Below are positions 7,009-14,977 of a DNA stretch of 32,729 bases, one piece after another. The stretch is from positions 1 to 32,729 of IMG/VR virus record IMGVR_UViG_3300031673_000296, one strand, 5' to 3'. The position numbers were made by a program, and so were the translations under genes. How positions within the stretch are numbered: the stretch's first letter is position 1; each line of letters opens with the position of its first letter. Source of the DNA: a virus. The notes under the pieces were generated by a model. That model did no database searches. It was not told the DNA's origin and saw only the letters and a list, made by a program, of their open reading frames with translations.

Positions 7009-9768
7009 CTATTCCCTCGTGGGCAGCGTCAATGCGAACGATCGCGGCTCCAGTGTCAAGGCAAATGAGCGAGATTCCAGAGTTAGGTTTGTACTACGTT
7101 CTTCCAATGTCAATGCCACCGAGCGGGATTCCAGAGTTAGGTCGGTGCTTCGGCTCTCCAGGGTCAACTGGATAAACAGGGTAAGAATGCGCGGAGCCAA
7201 TGCTTCCGCCAGTGCCTGGGCTGTTGCCGCCGATACGAGTGCCCCACCCGTGATTGTCGGAGTTAGCGCGGCGGCGATGGCTTCAGCCAAAGTTGCAGCG
7301 ATTGTGGCTCCGCCCGTGACAGTGGGCACAAGGGCGGCAGCGTCGGCTTCGGCAAGCTCGCCGCTGACTAATGCCCCACCCGTTATCGTTGGGACGATGG
7401 CCGTCGCGATTGCCTCAGCAACAACCGCGTAAACCGTAGCACCAATACCAGAAATTGCACCAGTGACAACCGGTATGAGAGCCTCTGCTATGGCAGTGGC
7501 GATCTCTGCGCTGACCGTTGCCCCGCCCGTCACTGTAGGTACTAGGGCCGCCGCAATCGCTTCTGCCAGAACCGCACTGACCGTGGCCCCTATACCACCA
7601 GTTATGACAGGCACAAGTGCCGCCGCAAGAGCAGTCGCAAGTTCCGCGCTGATGTTAGCGTCACCAGTGATTGTTGGAAGTAGTGCCGCTGCCACGGCTT
7701 CTGCCAAGACCGCGCTCACCGTCGCGCCAGTTCCGCCCGTGACGGCAGTTACAAGCCCTGCTGCTATCGCTGTGGCAAGCTCACCGCTTACCAGTGCCCC
7801 GCCCGTGATCGTTGGCAAGAATGCAGCCGCCGCAGCTTCAGCCAACTCCGCACTGACAGTTGCTCCCGTACCGCCAGTTATGACTGCTACCAATCCTGCC
7901 GCTGCCGCCTCTGCCAGAACTGCCGATACTGTAGTTCCTGTGCCCCCAGTTGCACTCGCAACAAGGGCCTCTGCAGCAGCCGTAGCGAGTACGCTTGTGA
8001 CCAGCGCCCCACCCGTGATGCTAGGAAGGAGAGCCGCCGCGACAGCTTCCGCAAGTATCGCGTTGATGGTTGCGCCTGTCCCACCTGTGACTGTCGGTAT
8101 AAGGCCAGCAGCGATAGCCTCAGCCAATACCGCGCTGATGGTTGTGCCCGTGCCACCCGTAACCGTCGGCACGAGACCTGCCGCTATCGCCGCAGCAAGT
8201 TCTCCACTAACTATTGCATCGCCTGTGATTGTTGGCAAAAGGGCCGCGGCGACAGCCTGGGCAAGTTCGGTACTGACGGTCGCTCCCGTACCCCCCGTGA
8301 TGGTTGCAACTAGCCCCGCCGCCGCTGCCGTGGCGATGACAGCATCGACTTGGGCATTGACCACGCCCTCCCCAGTAACAACCGGTATAAGGGCTTCTGC
8401 TATGGCAGTAGCGAGCGTGGTGCTGATGGTTGCGCCACCTGTCACTACAGGCACTAGGGCCGCCGCAATCGCCGTGGCAAGTTCACTGCTCACGGTGGCC
8501 CCGCCAGTTACAGTTGGTACGAGGCCCGCCGCCGCAGCCTCCGCCAGTATGGCCACGACTAGAGCGCCGCCAGTGATGGTCGGTAACAAAGCCGCTGCGA
8601 TGGCCTCTGCCAAGACCGCCGATACAGTGGTGCCCGTGCCCCCTGTAACTGTAGGCACCAGAGCCGTTGCTGGTGCTGTAGCAAGTTCACCGCTGACGGT
8701 GACTCCTGTTCCCCCGCTTACAACCGGAACAAGTCCCGCCGCCGTGGCGGTTGCGAGTTCTCCAGATACTAGGCTGCCCCCTGTAACAGTGGCCACCAAT
8801 CCTAGTGCGGTGGCCGTAGCTGTCACGGCATCTACGGTTACGCCTCCTTCCGCCGCCGTGTACGTGACCTGTATCTGCACCATGCCGACGTACATGGTGT
8901 TGCCCTTGGAGACATCGTTCTGTTCTACGTCGCAGTCGAGGGCCTGGATGTCGGACCAAGCCCATCTGAATCCAAAATCGAAAACCTGGTCGGAAACATA
9001 TGGAGACCCCCAAGTAACACCAGAATCGAGACTCTTTGTTGGATTTCCTAGCCCATATGTTCCTGTCGTCACATGTCGCCAGTGGACATCATTAGTTGCA
9101 GTGCCATCGACGGCACGGACCACTATTGCATATAGCACTCCGCTCGTCAGTTCATATGGGGTTAGGGAAATCTCATACCACTCACCAGGCGAGTCCCCTG
9201 TAAATGTATCTGCATCGATAGTTCCTGATGTAAGATCGCCCCCTGTAGGCTCTCCACCACTTGTCGCCCTGATACCAACAGTCAATGTGCCAGGACTGCC
9301 ATCGGTATACATTTTCAATTTGACGCTGGATACAGTCTGAGTAGATGGCGGTGTGAAGGTCTGCATCATCCACTCAGCCCCCCAGAGGTCTCGGGCGTTA
9401 TCATCCGCAACTAAGTAATTCCACTGACCAGGGCTATTCGGATCTCCCGTTACATCCCACCACGTCTTCCACCCCGCCGCAATCCCAGGGGCTTCTACGT
9501 GGTTGTCCCCGTCGGCACTACCACCGAACACGGGTCGCAGGATCAGTTGGTCGTCCGCGTCGGAGTAGGCGTAGGCCCGAAGCTCAACCTTGGAGATCGT
9601 GCCCAGGTCGGTGCCGATGCATTGGTTCGCCGTGAGTTTCTGGGTGTCGCCGTCAAGGGTCGTCGAGGCGTAGCTGGCCTCTGTCCCGTCCACCATCTTC
9701 TCAGGAGTAGTGGTGAACTCCTCAACTCCTGCGGCGTATCCGGTGAACTCGTAGATGACTGTACTCAT
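7009..9768 (-). CDS. Large repeat structural protein (possible virion fibre)
   Basis: A 919-residue protein in three parts. Residues 1-310 are beta-rich. They include QTFTPPSTQTVSSVKLKMY, GTLTVGIRATSGGEPTGGDL and SGVLYAIVVRAVDG, which resemble choice-of-anchor or jelly-roll modules seen in surface and phage proteins. Residues about 310-865 are some 24 tandem repeats of 22-24 residues with the pattern xxVSAxLAEAxAAALVPTxTGG(TG), alternating an alanine-rich core with a glycine turn. The last 52 residues are nine-residue LTLESRSxx repeats. There are no catalytic motifs and almost no charge variation within repeats. It lies between capsid and tail genes, so a head fibre or side fibre is plausible. 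The family is unknown to me. Confidence 0.75.
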   Translation of the reverse strand: MSTVIYEFTGYAAGVEEFTTTPEKMVDGTEASYASTTLDGDTQKLTANQCIGTDLGTISKVELRAYAYSDADDQLILRPVFGGSADGDNHVEAPGIAAGWKTWWDVTGDPNSPGQWNYLVADDNARDLWGAEWMMQTFTPPSTQTVSSVKLKMYTDGSPGTLTVGIRATSGGEPTGGDLTSGTIDADTFTGDSPGEWYEISLTPYELTSGVLYAIVVRAVDGTATNDVHWRHVTTGTYGLGNPTKSLDSGVTWGSPYVSDQVFDFGFRWAWSDIQALDCDVEQNDVSKGNTMYVGMVQIQVTYTAAEGGVTVDAVTATATALGLVATVTGGSLVSGELATATAAGLVPVVSGGTGVTVSGELATAPATALVPTVTGGTGTTVSAVLAEAIAAALLPTITGGALVVAILAEAAAAGLVPTVTGGATVSSELATAIAAALVPVVTGGATISTTLATAIAEALIPVVTGEGVVNAQVDAVIATAAAAGLVATITGGTGATVSTELAQAVAAALLPTITGDAIVSGELAAAIAAGLVPTVTGGTGTTISAVLAEAIAAGLIPTVTGGTGATINAILAEAVAAALLPSITGGALVTSVLATAAAEALVASATGGTGTTVSAVLAEAAAAGLVAVITGGTGATVSAELAEAAAAAFLPTITGGALVSGELATAIAAGLVTAVTGGTGATVSAVLAEAVAAALLPTITGDANISAELATALAAALVPVITGGIGATVSAVLAEAIAAALVPTVTGGATVSAEIATAIAEALIPVVTGAISGIGATVYAVVAEAIATAIVPTITGGALVSGELAEADAAALVPTVTGGATIAATLAEAIAAALTPTITGGALVSAATAQALAEALAPRILTLFIQLTLESRSTDLTLESRSVALTLEERSTNLTLESRSFALTLEPRSFALTLPTRE
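7012..7170 (-). repeat. C-terminal nine-residue LTLE-RS repeats
   Basis: Six consecutive 27-base units encode LTLESRSTD, LTLESRSVA, LTLEERSTN, LTLESRSFA, LTLEPRSFA and LTLPTRE. The strict nine-residue period with alternating hydrophobic positions suggests one strand or coil per unit. A 15-base identical stretch (ATTCCAGAGTTAGGT on the plus strand) recurs at two units' distance, which indicates recent duplication here, unlike the larger repeat array. Confidence 0.85.
7180..8840 (-). repeat. Tandem 22-24-residue protein repeats
   Basis: About 24 consecutive units of 66-72 bases each encode TGGxxVSAxLAEAIAAALVP-type repeats. Unit length alternates between 22 residues (ending TGG) and 24 residues (ending TGGTG), with two longer units. 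Codons differ widely between units, so the array has been kept by selection on the protein and is not a recent DNA expansion. Confidence 0.85.
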
Positions 9769-9805
9769 CGGACTATTCGGTTGTTAAGGTGCGTGGGTGC
9801 TATCA

Positions 9806-10162
9806 TCAGTCCACCCACTCTATCTTGTAGTTGCACGTCGGCGGCAGCGCGAACAGCCCGTCACGCAAAGCCTGGATGTCCTTGACGCGAGCAGGCCATA
9901 AGAGACAGTTATGCTCGTACCACACTATCTGCGCGGCAGTGATCTTGTTGCCGTTCTTATCCCGCACACGGCTGTAGTTGTCACTCACCTGCTTGATGCG
10001 GCAGTGCCCGTACCGAATGCTCGTGTCCACCGTTGCAGTGTAGAACAGGCACTCGGTATCGCCTCTTACCATGCAGGGGTTCTCCCGCATGAAGCCGCCA
10101 AGGTCTTCGTGCTTGCAGCAAACGCCGCAGTTCACGCACGAGCCAGAGACTATCCAGGGCAT
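9806..10162 (-). CDS. Cysteine-cluster protein (YkgJ-like CxxCGxCC)
   Basis: A 118-residue protein with eight or more cysteines. Near the N-terminus it has SGSCVNCGVCCKHEDLGGF, the CxxCGxCC core of the YkgJ-type zinc- or iron-chelating family. Further cysteines follow in ENPCMVRGDTECLFYT, GHCRI, HNCLLW and PTCNY, the usual spacing of the later metal ligands in that family. Members are found in bacteria and sometimes in phages; their biochemical role is unclear. It is unusual within a block of structural genes and could modify or metal-load a virion protein, but nothing in the sequence shows this. Confidence 0.7.
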   Translation of the reverse strand: MPWIVSGSCVNCGVCCKHEDLGGFMRENPCMVRGDTECLFYTATVDTSIRYGHCRIKQVSDNYSRVRDKNGNKITAAQIVWYEHNCLLWPARVKDIQALRDGLFALPPTCNYKIEWVD

Positions 10163-10176
10163 CCAATACCCCCTGT

Positions 10177-10611
10177 CTATGCTGGCGTTATCGTAGCAAT
10201 CCCGCCCGCGTTGAACGCAATCTTAAAGTCGCCTGCCGTCGAGGTCACGTCCGCACCAAAGTCGATGTACGCCAGCAGCGGCGAGGTGGCGGCTGTGCCA
10301 GTGCTCTTATAGATCACTGCTATACGGCACGTGAGCGTCGAAGATGCCCAGGTGACATCATCGGCGTCGAGCTTGCATACGTTCGTCGCTGCCGTGTAGG
10401 TGATGCTCGCGTTGACCAGCGTCGCGCCCCCAGTGGTATAGCCAGTACCACCCTCTTCGTTGGTCGCATCGTCCCAGTAGTCATCAGTGTCCTGGGCTGG
10501 CACATAGCCAACGTCATGCAGTGAAATCTTGATTGTGTCGGTGTCGAAATCGACCAGCCCATTCAACAACGATGTGAAACCAAGCCCATACCAAAAGGCT
10601 GTTACTGCCAT
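10177..10611 (-). CDS. Phage structural protein, unassigned
   Basis: A 144-residue beta-rich protein starting MAVTAFWYGLGFTSLLNGLVDFDTDTIKI. The pattern 'DTDTIKISLHDVGYVPAQDTDDYWDDATNE' and the later GGATLVNASITYTAATNV and LAYIDFGADV segments are those of a widespread phage hypothetical protein found beside fibre or head-decoration genes. An AGGAGATAGAC ribosome site lies just before the ATG. It probably is a minor virion component; there are no enzyme motifs. Confidence 0.65.
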   Translation of the reverse strand: MAVTAFWYGLGFTSLLNGLVDFDTDTIKISLHDVGYVPAQDTDDYWDDATNEEGGTGYTTGGATLVNASITYTAATNVCKLDADDVTWASSTLTCRIAVIYKSTGTAATSPLLAYIDFGADVTSTAGDFKIAFNAGGIATITPA

Positions 10612-10621
10612 TGTCTATCTC

Positions 10622-10900
10622 CTATCCCTTGAAGGCCACGGTTGCCTGGGAGCTTGCCCCGCCTAACACGCCCCAGATGCCGTTATAGACGGCGATCTTC
10701 GCGCCTGGCGACCACTCGGCATGTCCAGTCGCCACTGCCGAGAGTTTGAGTATCTCCGTGCCATTGGCGCTGTCTGGGTCATCGTAGAGAATCAGCGTTG
10801 CCGCATCCGCTCCCGCCGCGAGAACCGCGCTGACGAAGAATCCGCCTGTTGCCAGAATGACCCCAGTTGATGTGATCTTCTTTACAGCTACTATCTCCAT
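10622..10900 (-). CDS. Small structural protein, unassigned
   Basis: A 92-residue protein, starting MEIVAVKKITSTGVILATGG and with an internal LILYDDPDSANGTEILKLSA segment. It is beta-rich and without charged clusters, the style of small decoration or fibre-associated proteins in phages. It is preceded by an AAGGAGACAACT ribosome site and by a GC-rich hairpin. Ten bases separate it from the next structural gene. I do not recognise a named family. Confidence 0.6.
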   Translation of the reverse strand: MEIVAVKKITSTGVILATGGFFVSAVLAAGADAATLILYDDPDSANGTEILKLSAVATGHAEWSPGAKIAVYNGIWGVLGGASSQATVAFKG

Positions 10901-10914
10901 AGTTGTCTCCTTGT

Positions 10915-10936
10915 GGGGCGGCCTTGCGACCGCCCC
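10915..10936 (-). terminator. GC-rich hairpin between structural genes
   Basis: GGGGCGG at 10915-10921 pairs with CCGCCCC at 10930-10936 around an 8-base loop, placed between the beta-helix gene stop and the next ribosome site. No U-run follows on the minus strand, so it may be an RNA processing or stability element and not a classical terminator. Confidence 0.45.
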
Positions 10937-10956
10937 CTGTTATCCGTCAGTCGAGA

Positions 10957-11931
10957 CTAGGTTCCAGTTGATACGACTGCGATGCTACCTGCGCCACTAC
11001 CTGCTGGCTGGTTGGTGAAGACGTAAGCCTTGAGGTTCGCATCGGCCAAATCAGTCACGCCAATCGCAATGCAATCTTTCACCAGAGCATCGCCTTGCGG
11101 AGTGCCCGATACGCTTCCGACTATCATGGTATTCTCTATAGCCGCACCGCCCGCAGGAGTGCCATAGCACTCACCCTGGAAGATGCAATCCCTAAAGATT
11201 GGAAAGCAAACATCTTCTGTCGTGTCGAACTTGACACAGCCTGCCCCCGTTTCTGAGGAGTGCATTCGAATGATACAGCCCTCAAAGATCAGATCGCCTG
11301 GCTGTCCATCGATGCACAGAGCACCACGGGTAGCACCTGTCAGGGAGTAGCCAGATCCAATCATGCAATTGGTGAAGCGGTTGTACGCTCCTGTTACCAT
11401 GCAGTCATAGGCCGTAGCCACGTCCAATCCCGCGCTGCCGTTATTTCCGAGATACATTGCACAGTTCACGATCTGGTTCATGATACCCGTGACCTTGAAC
11501 GCGCCCACGCAGGCCGCATCGGTACCATAGTTGTCAAAGAAGAGGTCTTTGATGATGCACTCGTTGGCGCTCAGGGTGAACAGATCAGTGACCGCTGCGA
11601 CTGACGACTGGAACCCACCCCCACCTACGAGACCGCCAATGGCCGATGCTCCGAAAAGGTGTACTTTCTTCTTGTTCCAGTCTAGGTTGGCTGCGAGTGT
11701 CTCCTTGTTCAGAAGCACCACGCAATCATCCTGATCTGCCGTACACAGCGATAGTCCCTTGGCTGCCGTCTGGAATGCCTGTTCTCGACTATCGCCATCG
11801 TTGCCATCGTTGCCGTTCACATAGTCGCACCAGAAGACATTGTTCACGAACCACGGCAGCGAGGCTGACAGGCCATCTGCGAGGTCTCCCAGTCGCGACA
11901 CGCCTTTTCTCAAGATATATGGCCTACCCAT
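10957..11931 (-). CDS. Parallel beta-helix-like virion protein
   Basis: A 324-residue protein. After an N-terminal anchor (MGRPYILRKGVSRLGDLADGL) it contains VFWCDYVNGNDGNDGDSREQAF, the start typical of right-handed beta-helix proteins annotated as pectate lyase-like. Rung-like repeats follow: NECIIKDLFFDNY, NQIVNCAMYLGNN, YNRFTNCMIGSGY, GDLIFEGCIIRMH and CFPIFRDCIFQGE. No clear catalytic residues are visible. Such proteins are often tail spikes or fibres; here the gene follows the capsid gene, so a head-associated fibre is possible. Confidence 0.7.
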   Translation of the reverse strand: MGRPYILRKGVSRLGDLADGLSASLPWFVNNVFWCDYVNGNDGNDGDSREQAFQTAAKGLSLCTADQDDCVVLLNKETLAANLDWNKKKVHLFGASAIGGLVGGGGFQSSVAAVTDLFTLSANECIIKDLFFDNYGTDAACVGAFKVTGIMNQIVNCAMYLGNNGSAGLDVATAYDCMVTGAYNRFTNCMIGSGYSLTGATRGALCIDGQPGDLIFEGCIIRMHSSETGAGCVKFDTTEDVCFPIFRDCIFQGECYGTPAGGAAIENTMIVGSVSGTPQGDALVKDCIAIGVTDLADANLKAYVFTNQPAGSGAGSIAVVSTGT

Positions 11932-11954
11932 TTCCCTATTCTCCTTTTGCCTCC

Positions 11955-11978
11955 GGCCCCGGCAGGATTACCGGGGCC
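11955..11978 (-). terminator. GC-rich hairpin before beta-helix gene
   Basis: GGCCCCGG at 11955-11962 pairs with CCGGGGCC at 11971-11978 around an 8-base loop. It lies directly before the AAGGAGAATAGGG ribosome site of the beta-helix gene. Like the hairpin at 10915 it lacks a following U-run, and both have 8-base loops. Confidence 0.45.
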
Positions 11979-12029
11979 ATCCAGCAATCTTGTATGGGGC
12001 TATACCCCAGATGCTACTAGATACACAAG

Positions 12030-12058
12030 TTGCATAGTTGCTCCCTTTGCGGTATAAT
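12030..12058 (+). promoter_or_regulatory. Sigma70-type promoter of HNH gene 1
   Basis: TTGCAT at 12030-12035 and TATAAT at 12053-12058 are separated by 17 bases. The -10 is perfect and the -35 matches at four of six positions. A ribosome site (TTGGAGG) and the ATG follow within 20 bases, so the promoter fits the plus-strand HNH gene alone. Confidence 0.75.
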
Positions 12059-12076
12059 CCCTCTTGGAGGTGCAAG

Positions 12077-12649
12077 ATGGAAAATACCATCAAGTGTGAG
12101 CTTTGCGGTTTGGTTTGTAGTATGCAGATTTCGGGCAGCCATCTTCGAGTAGCCCACAGCATGACTACCAAGGAGTACCGAGCTTTGGGTTATAAGACCC
12201 TCAGTCCAGCACGCCTTCACCAACTTCAGCAAACCCCCGTCGCCAAGGGGAAGTTTCCTTCCCGATATGGACCAGATCATCCGAATTGGAAAGGTGGTCA
12301 TGTCGCTAGCAGTGGCTATCGCATCATCAGCAAGCGCGGAAAGCGATGTCTGTATGAGCACCGCGTCATTGCTGAAGAGATGCTCGGTCGCCCTCTTCAC
12401 TCTGACGAGGTAGTTCATCATAGAGACGGCAATCGCTCCAACAACGCGCCCGATAATCTGGTAGTGATGACACGCAAACGCCACGGCGAAACTAACCAAG
12501 GCGTGCGTCGCTACTTCCATACCAACGATGATTGTGTCGAAGCCGCGCATATTTTGCACCAGGTCGGTTGGTCTCAAAGCAAGATTAGCCGAGCCCTGCG
12601 CGTCCATCATGGCACAGTCAAAAGCTGGCTGCATAACACGTCTACCTAA
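12077..12649 (+). CDS. HNH homing-type endonuclease 1
   Basis: A 190-residue protein on the opposite strand from its neighbours. I chose the ATG at 12077 because TTGGAGG lies just upstream; the frame is open to 12038 but would overlap the promoter. Residues 1-45 contain CELCGLVC and HLRVAHSMTTKEYRALGY, a Ros/MucR-like zinc finger. The centre carries the HNH site: HRVIAEEMLGRP, VVHHRDGNRSNNAPDNLVVM. The C-terminus has a helix-turn-helix (WSQSKISRALRVHHGTVKSW). Its TAA overlaps the capsid gene's stop tail to tail (CTAA). Its own promoter and opposite orientation suggest a mobile free-standing endonuclease gene. Confidence 0.85.
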   Translation: MENTIKCELCGLVCSMQISGSHLRVAHSMTTKEYRALGYKTLSPARLHQLQQTPVAKGKFPSRYGPDHPNWKGGHVASSGYRIISKRGKRCLYEHRVIAEEMLGRPLHSDEVVHHRDGNRSNNAPDNLVVMTRKRHGETNQGVRRYFHTNDDCVEAAHILHQVGWSQSKISRALRVHHGTVKSWLHNTST

Positions 12650-14160
12650 AGCGACAGGTTGTACGAAATGCTGCTCGCCTCTGTATCCCGATAGGTCAGT
12701 CCCCACCGGGCCATTGCTACGATCTGGTTGACATCCGACTCCGGATACCGGCTGGTCTCCAAGGTTATCTGCCGCTTCCAGGCAATGGCCCACTGATCCC
12801 AACGTACCCCCAGGATTGAACCCGTGGTGTTGTTCGCCAGCGTGGTACTGTCCACATACCCAGTTGTCGTTGCCTTGAGTGCGGTCGAGACCCCAGCCTC
12901 ATCGTAGTGCATCATCCAAGAAGGTTTTACCTCATAGCCCCAAATGCGGGCCAATTGGCCTTCCTCGAGGGTCGCGTTCGGCCAGACATCTTGCGTCTTG
13001 ACCGTAGCCAGCTTCAGCGACTTCCAGTATACATTGGCGTCAGGAATGAAAGTGACCTTTCTCTGATCCCTAGCGTTCTTGCCCGCCGTGCCCATCAAGA
13101 TGGCCGTATCCAGATAGTCGTCGTCAGTCAGAGCGCCGCCGCTTCTTGCATTGGCCGTATTCGTCACCAGGGCCAACTTGCGGAATCCATCCACCAGCAT
13201 AAAGACCTCGGTTCCCGCCGGGGTTCCTGTTACGTCATTGATGTTGTGAAGCGTGGTGGTCGTAGTATCACCGTTGATGATCGCGTGTTCGAACATCTCC
13301 GCGCCACTCTCCACGATTTGCTTCCGCGCCTGAGGCACGAAGGCGATCAGGGAGTCCTCGGTCATCTCACCGCTGAACAGAGTCCGACATCCCATCTTGG
13401 CAACGGAGATCGTGCGCTGAGGCGCAGCGAACTTGCTAGAGGGGATAGTCACCGCAGGCCGATAGTATGCGCCCGCGCTTTCGGCGGTTTCCGTGGCTGT
13501 CGCCTGTGCGACTTTGTACCAGGTCGGATCGGCCCCCTCGTAGGGAATGACCCCGCTCTCGAATCCCTGCGGAATCTGTACCACCCGCCCGTCACGCATC
13601 AACCGATCAAGAACGAATGTCTCTATCCTGATCTTCTCCCATAGGTCTTGCGAATAGGCTACGCCCACCCACTCGTTCCCGTAGGTGGTCAGGGTCGAGT
13701 ACATGATCTCGTCGGCCTTCACCGGAATCGCTTTGAGAGCGTAGTTGGCCAGATTCGCCGCCTCGCCCTTCTCGGCTTCCGATGTCACCTTCAACGCGAA
13801 AGCCTTCACCATTGCGTCCGTCGGTGGCAAGTTGCCTGGTCTCGCGAACTGCCCTGACATGAGCATCCCGATCAAAAGCGCGTGCTCGCCCACGTCGAGG
13901 TTATCATAGCGTCGCGTGTCGCCATATTTGGCGATGTAGATGCCCTTGCCACGTAGCCGATTGCCCTCAACACGGGCCGTCTCTTCCCACTCCGCTCGCG
14001 CGGCCTTCACCGCCTCATCAGCGATGGCCTTATCCTGAGCCGCTTTATCCGCCGTGGCTTTGACTTCGGCATCGCGCCGTTCCTGGTCCGCCTTGAGAGC
14101 CGCAGCTACGGCCTCAGTCACGGCCCCACTTACAACTGCTTTTACCTGTTGCTCGTCCAT
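12646..14160 (-). CDS. Possible internal-start product: scaffold plus capsid (504 aa)
   Basis: Within the fusion gene, codon 268 is an ATG (MDEQQVKAVVSGAV) preceded by GGGAGA and a 7-base spacer, a good ribosome site for this phage. Translation from here would give an alanine-rich scaffold domain of about 100 residues followed by the capsid domain, the size expected for a normal HK97-type capsid precursor. This would let capsid subunits outnumber the protease, which the full fusion alone would not. It is inferred from the sequence only. Confidence 0.5.
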   Translation of the reverse strand: MDEQQVKAVVSGAVTEAVAAALKADQERRDAEVKATADKAAQDKAIADEAVKAARAEWEETARVEGNRLRGKGIYIAKYGDTRRYDNLDVGEHALLIGMLMSGQFARPGNLPPTDAMVKAFALKVTSEAEKGEAANLANYALKAIPVKADEIMYSTLTTYGNEWVGVAYSQDLWEKIRIETFVLDRLMRDGRVVQIPQGFESGVIPYEGADPTWYKVAQATATETAESAGAYYRPAVTIPSSKFAAPQRTISVAKMGCRTLFSGEMTEDSLIAFVPQARKQIVESGAEMFEHAIINGDTTTTTLHNINDVTGTPAGTEVFMLVDGFRKLALVTNTANARSGGALTDDDYLDTAILMGTAGKNARDQRKVTFIPDANVYWKSLKLATVKTQDVWPNATLEEGQLARIWGYEVKPSWMMHYDEAGVSTALKATTTGYVDSTTLANNTTGSILGVRWDQWAIAWKRQITLETSRYPESDVNQIVAMARWGLTYRDTEASSISYNLSL

Positions 14161-14961
14161 TTCGTTTTCTCCCGTATCATCCTGTTTCGCCTTGATTTCC
14201 CCTTGCCCCGCAGTCGCCGCAGACGCTACCTTTACGGTCTCTTGCGCTGCCTCTTGCGCTGCCTTTTGGGCTATGTCATCGGGCAAAGGCAATCCTGCCC
14301 GTTGATACATCGCTTTCATCGCCGGTACTGCTATCGCGTAAGTATTCACTGGCTGTCTAGTCTCGTTCATATCCAGCAAACTCAACTCCACTACCGGCCA
14401 CTCCCGTATGTGCCCGTCATCATCAACTCTCGATAAGTGCAGTGACCCCGTGCTGGCCCGCGCTACTCCTTGCTGCGCCGCCCCCCATATCCGTTTGGCC
14501 CATTCGGAGGTCTTATCCAACTGAACTTTCCACCAAATACCAGCATCATCCACCCATCGTTTGATCGTCTTGCCTAGATATTCTGGCGTTCCCTTGGGTT
14601 TCCCCGTCTCATCCCAGCCATGATAGTATGCCACTGGGGGAAGCTCTGGGAAGCCTTTGTCGAGGTTCCAGTTAGTATCTGGCGCAAAGAACTCGCCTTG
14701 GCTATCCTTGCCCTCATGTGGCCCACCATAGGGACAACCCAATACATCCAATTCCCAGTCGCCCACGGCTTTGACTGTGGCCTTGCCCCCTGGATGCTGC
14801 GTCTTGCCAGCCGCTCTTATGCAGGCGAATATGGCGTTTTGCTCCGCGTCCTCGCCGCCTTCGCGCAATACGGCATTGGCAGCCTCGGTACATTTGCGCT
14901 GCTCTTCCCCTGTCCAATTCTTCGATACCTTTGGCACGTTGTCAGGATAACTGTATGGCAT
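12646..14961 (-). CDS. ChaB-like/prohead protease/scaffold/major capsid fusion
   Basis: A 771-residue fusion. Residues 1-55 (MPYSYPDNVPKVSKNWTGEEQ) resemble a ChaB domain. Residues 60-215 look like an HK97-type prohead protease, with H114 in AYYHGWDE, S170/S173 in ARASTGSLH and E192 in VELSLLDMN as candidate catalytic residues. Residues about 240-340 are an alanine/glutamate-rich coiled-coil scaffold. The remainder is an HK97-fold capsid domain with NINDVTGTPAG, KVTFIPDANVYW and the C-terminal QIVAMARWGLTYRD. Protease and capsid are usually separate genes. An internal start at 14160 would release scaffold plus capsid without protease. Confidence 0.85.
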   Translation of the reverse strand: MPYSYPDNVPKVSKNWTGEEQRKCTEAANAVLREGGEDAEQNAIFACIRAAGKTQHPGGKATVKAVGDWELDVLGCPYGGPHEGKDSQGEFFAPDTNWNLDKGFPELPPVAYYHGWDETGKPKGTPEYLGKTIKRWVDDAGIWWKVQLDKTSEWAKRIWGAAQQGVARASTGSLHLSRVDDDGHIREWPVVELSLLDMNETRQPVNTYAIAVPAMKAMYQRAGLPLPDDIAQKAAQEAAQETVKVASAATAGQGEIKAKQDDTGENEMDEQQVKAVVSGAVTEAVAAALKADQERRDAEVKATADKAAQDKAIADEAVKAARAEWEETARVEGNRLRGKGIYIAKYGDTRRYDNLDVGEHALLIGMLMSGQFARPGNLPPTDAMVKAFALKVTSEAEKGEAANLANYALKAIPVKADEIMYSTLTTYGNEWVGVAYSQDLWEKIRIETFVLDRLMRDGRVVQIPQGFESGVIPYEGADPTWYKVAQATATETAESAGAYYRPAVTIPSSKFAAPQRTISVAKMGCRTLFSGEMTEDSLIAFVPQARKQIVESGAEMFEHAIINGDTTTTTLHNINDVTGTPAGTEVFMLVDGFRKLALVTNTANARSGGALTDDDYLDTAILMGTAGKNARDQRKVTFIPDANVYWKSLKLATVKTQDVWPNATLEEGQLARIWGYEVKPSWMMHYDEAGVSTALKATTTGYVDSTTLANNTTGSILGVRWDQWAIAWKRQITLETSRYPESDVNQIVAMARWGLTYRDTEASSISYNLSL

Positions 14962-14977
14962 GTATCACCTCCCGAAT

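Noticed and set aside
7463-9340. Plus-strand open frame of 625 codons opposite the repeat protein
   Set aside because: It is a by-product of the regular alanine/glycine/valine codons of the repeat gene read in reverse. It has no ribosome site and a composition of A, P, S, T and V only.
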